NCBI GenBank assembly: GCA_013002105.1
Contig: JABDKS010000090.1
Location: 1-7,231 of the forward strand
Length of the DNA stretch: 7,231 nt
Source: Pirellulaceae bacterium
GTDB taxonomy: Bacteria > Planctomycetota > Planctomycetia > Pirellulales > Pirellulaceae
Direction: 5' to 3'
The notes beneath the pieces are model-generated. The model did no database searches. It saw only the letters and a program-made list of their open reading frames with translations, and was not told the DNA's origin. The position numbers were made by a program, and so were the translations under genes. Position 1 is the stretch's first letter. Each line of letters starts with the position of its first letter. Positions 7,054-7,231 of this stretch are shown here, piece by piece.

Positions 7054-7231
7054 TGGAGGCTGGCCTGGGTCAGTCCAGCGACTGTGGAAACGGTGGTTGG
7101 GTTTTCAGTCGCCAGACTCTCCGAGGCTGGTCTTGAGTGTTGGATTTTTGGCGATCGAGGGGTGGGTTGGAGGCTGGCCTGGGACAGTCCAGCGACTGTG
7201 GAAATGGTCGTTGGGTTTTCAGTCGCCAGAC

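Larger units (their letters stand above)
6794..7231. repeat. Intergenic tandem array of inverted hairpin elements (A and B), about 114-bp period, continuing off the window
   Basis: No gene is supported between 6735 and 7231. Element A (30 bp, starting CAGTCGCCAGAC) lies at 6794-6823, 6909-6938, 7106-7135 and, cut by the window edge, 7220-7231. Element B (34 bp, starting TGGAGGCTGGCCTG) lies at 6857-6890, 6971-7002 (shortened), 7054-7087 and 7168-7201. B is a diverged inverted copy of A. B and A form convergent 84-bp pairs at 6857-6940 and 7054-7137, with an 18-bp spacer ending GTTGGGTTTT. A 30-bp linker containing TTGGATTTTTGGC makes a 114-bp unit. The two complete units (6857-6970 and 7054-7167) match at 106 of 114 positions by hand alignment. 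I cannot assign the array to a named repeat family; a REP/BIME-like intergenic repeat is the closest analogy. Confidence 0.85.

Noticed and set aside
6800..7130. Element A or B hairpins as intrinsic terminators
   Set aside because: Neither hairpin is followed by a T tract on either strand; the TTTT run lies before element A.
6846..7136. Plus-strand open frame of 96 codons in the array
   Set aside because: It is made of the DNA repeats: 114 bp equals 38 codons, so repeats stay in frame and avoid stops by chance. The same element is read in another frame after the shortened unit, which argues against coding. The minus-strand frame at 6763-7020 is rejected for the same reason.
6898..7216. Integron attC sites, suggested by GTTGGGT in each spacer
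   Set aside because: GTTGGGT fits the GTTRRRY core, but no complementary RYYYAAC core is found at the other end of any unit, and there are no cassette genes or integrase.
6794..7231. CRISPR array
   Set aside because: The repeats are inverted pairs with near-identical spacers and linkers, unlike direct repeats separated by unique spacers.

Overview
The window reads as DNA from a planctomycete, most likely a Rhodopirellula or another Pirellulaceae member. This is an inference from protein style: a giant, aspartate-rich, almost cysteine-free secreted protein that combines RTX-type calcium repeats, a PPC domain, Ig-like domains, an FG-GAP-like segment and a C-terminal dockerin-like pair of EF-hand loops. 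No rRNA or housekeeping marker is present to confirm the lineage.

Bases 1-6734 hold one plus-strand coding region, the 3' part of a very large gene. The frame is open to the left edge, so the true start, any signal peptide and an unknown amount of protein lie outside. The visible part is 2243 residues, and residue n begins at base 3n. In order it contains: irregular beta-rich repeat modules (about bases 27-2090), a first RTX block (2091-2280), a divergent Phe/Gly/Asn-rich stretch and more modules (2281-2846), a second RTX block (2847-3038), further beta-rich sequence, a PPC domain (3525-3929), three Ig-like domains (3951-5400), an FG-GAP-like segment (about 5403-6318), a dockerin-like pair (6378-6584) and an acidic tail ending at the TAA at 6732-6734. 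It looks like a calcium-stabilised cell-surface or extracellular adhesin or scaffold protein. No catalytic domain was recognised.

Bases 6735-7231 are non-coding and repeat-rich. A short hairpin and three degenerate 14-bp units lead into an array built from two inverted, related elements, called A and B here. Each carries a 19-nt hairpin with an 8-position stem and a 3-nt loop. Most copies are arranged as convergent B-A pairs of 84 bp with an 18-bp spacer, repeated every 114 bp, and the array runs off the right edge. Aligned in homologous orientation, A and B differ at six hairpin positions, which form three base pairs, all compensated. This is the most notable signal in the window, because it points to selection on the folded hairpin. 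No transposase, integrase, CRISPR array, tRNA or second gene is visible.
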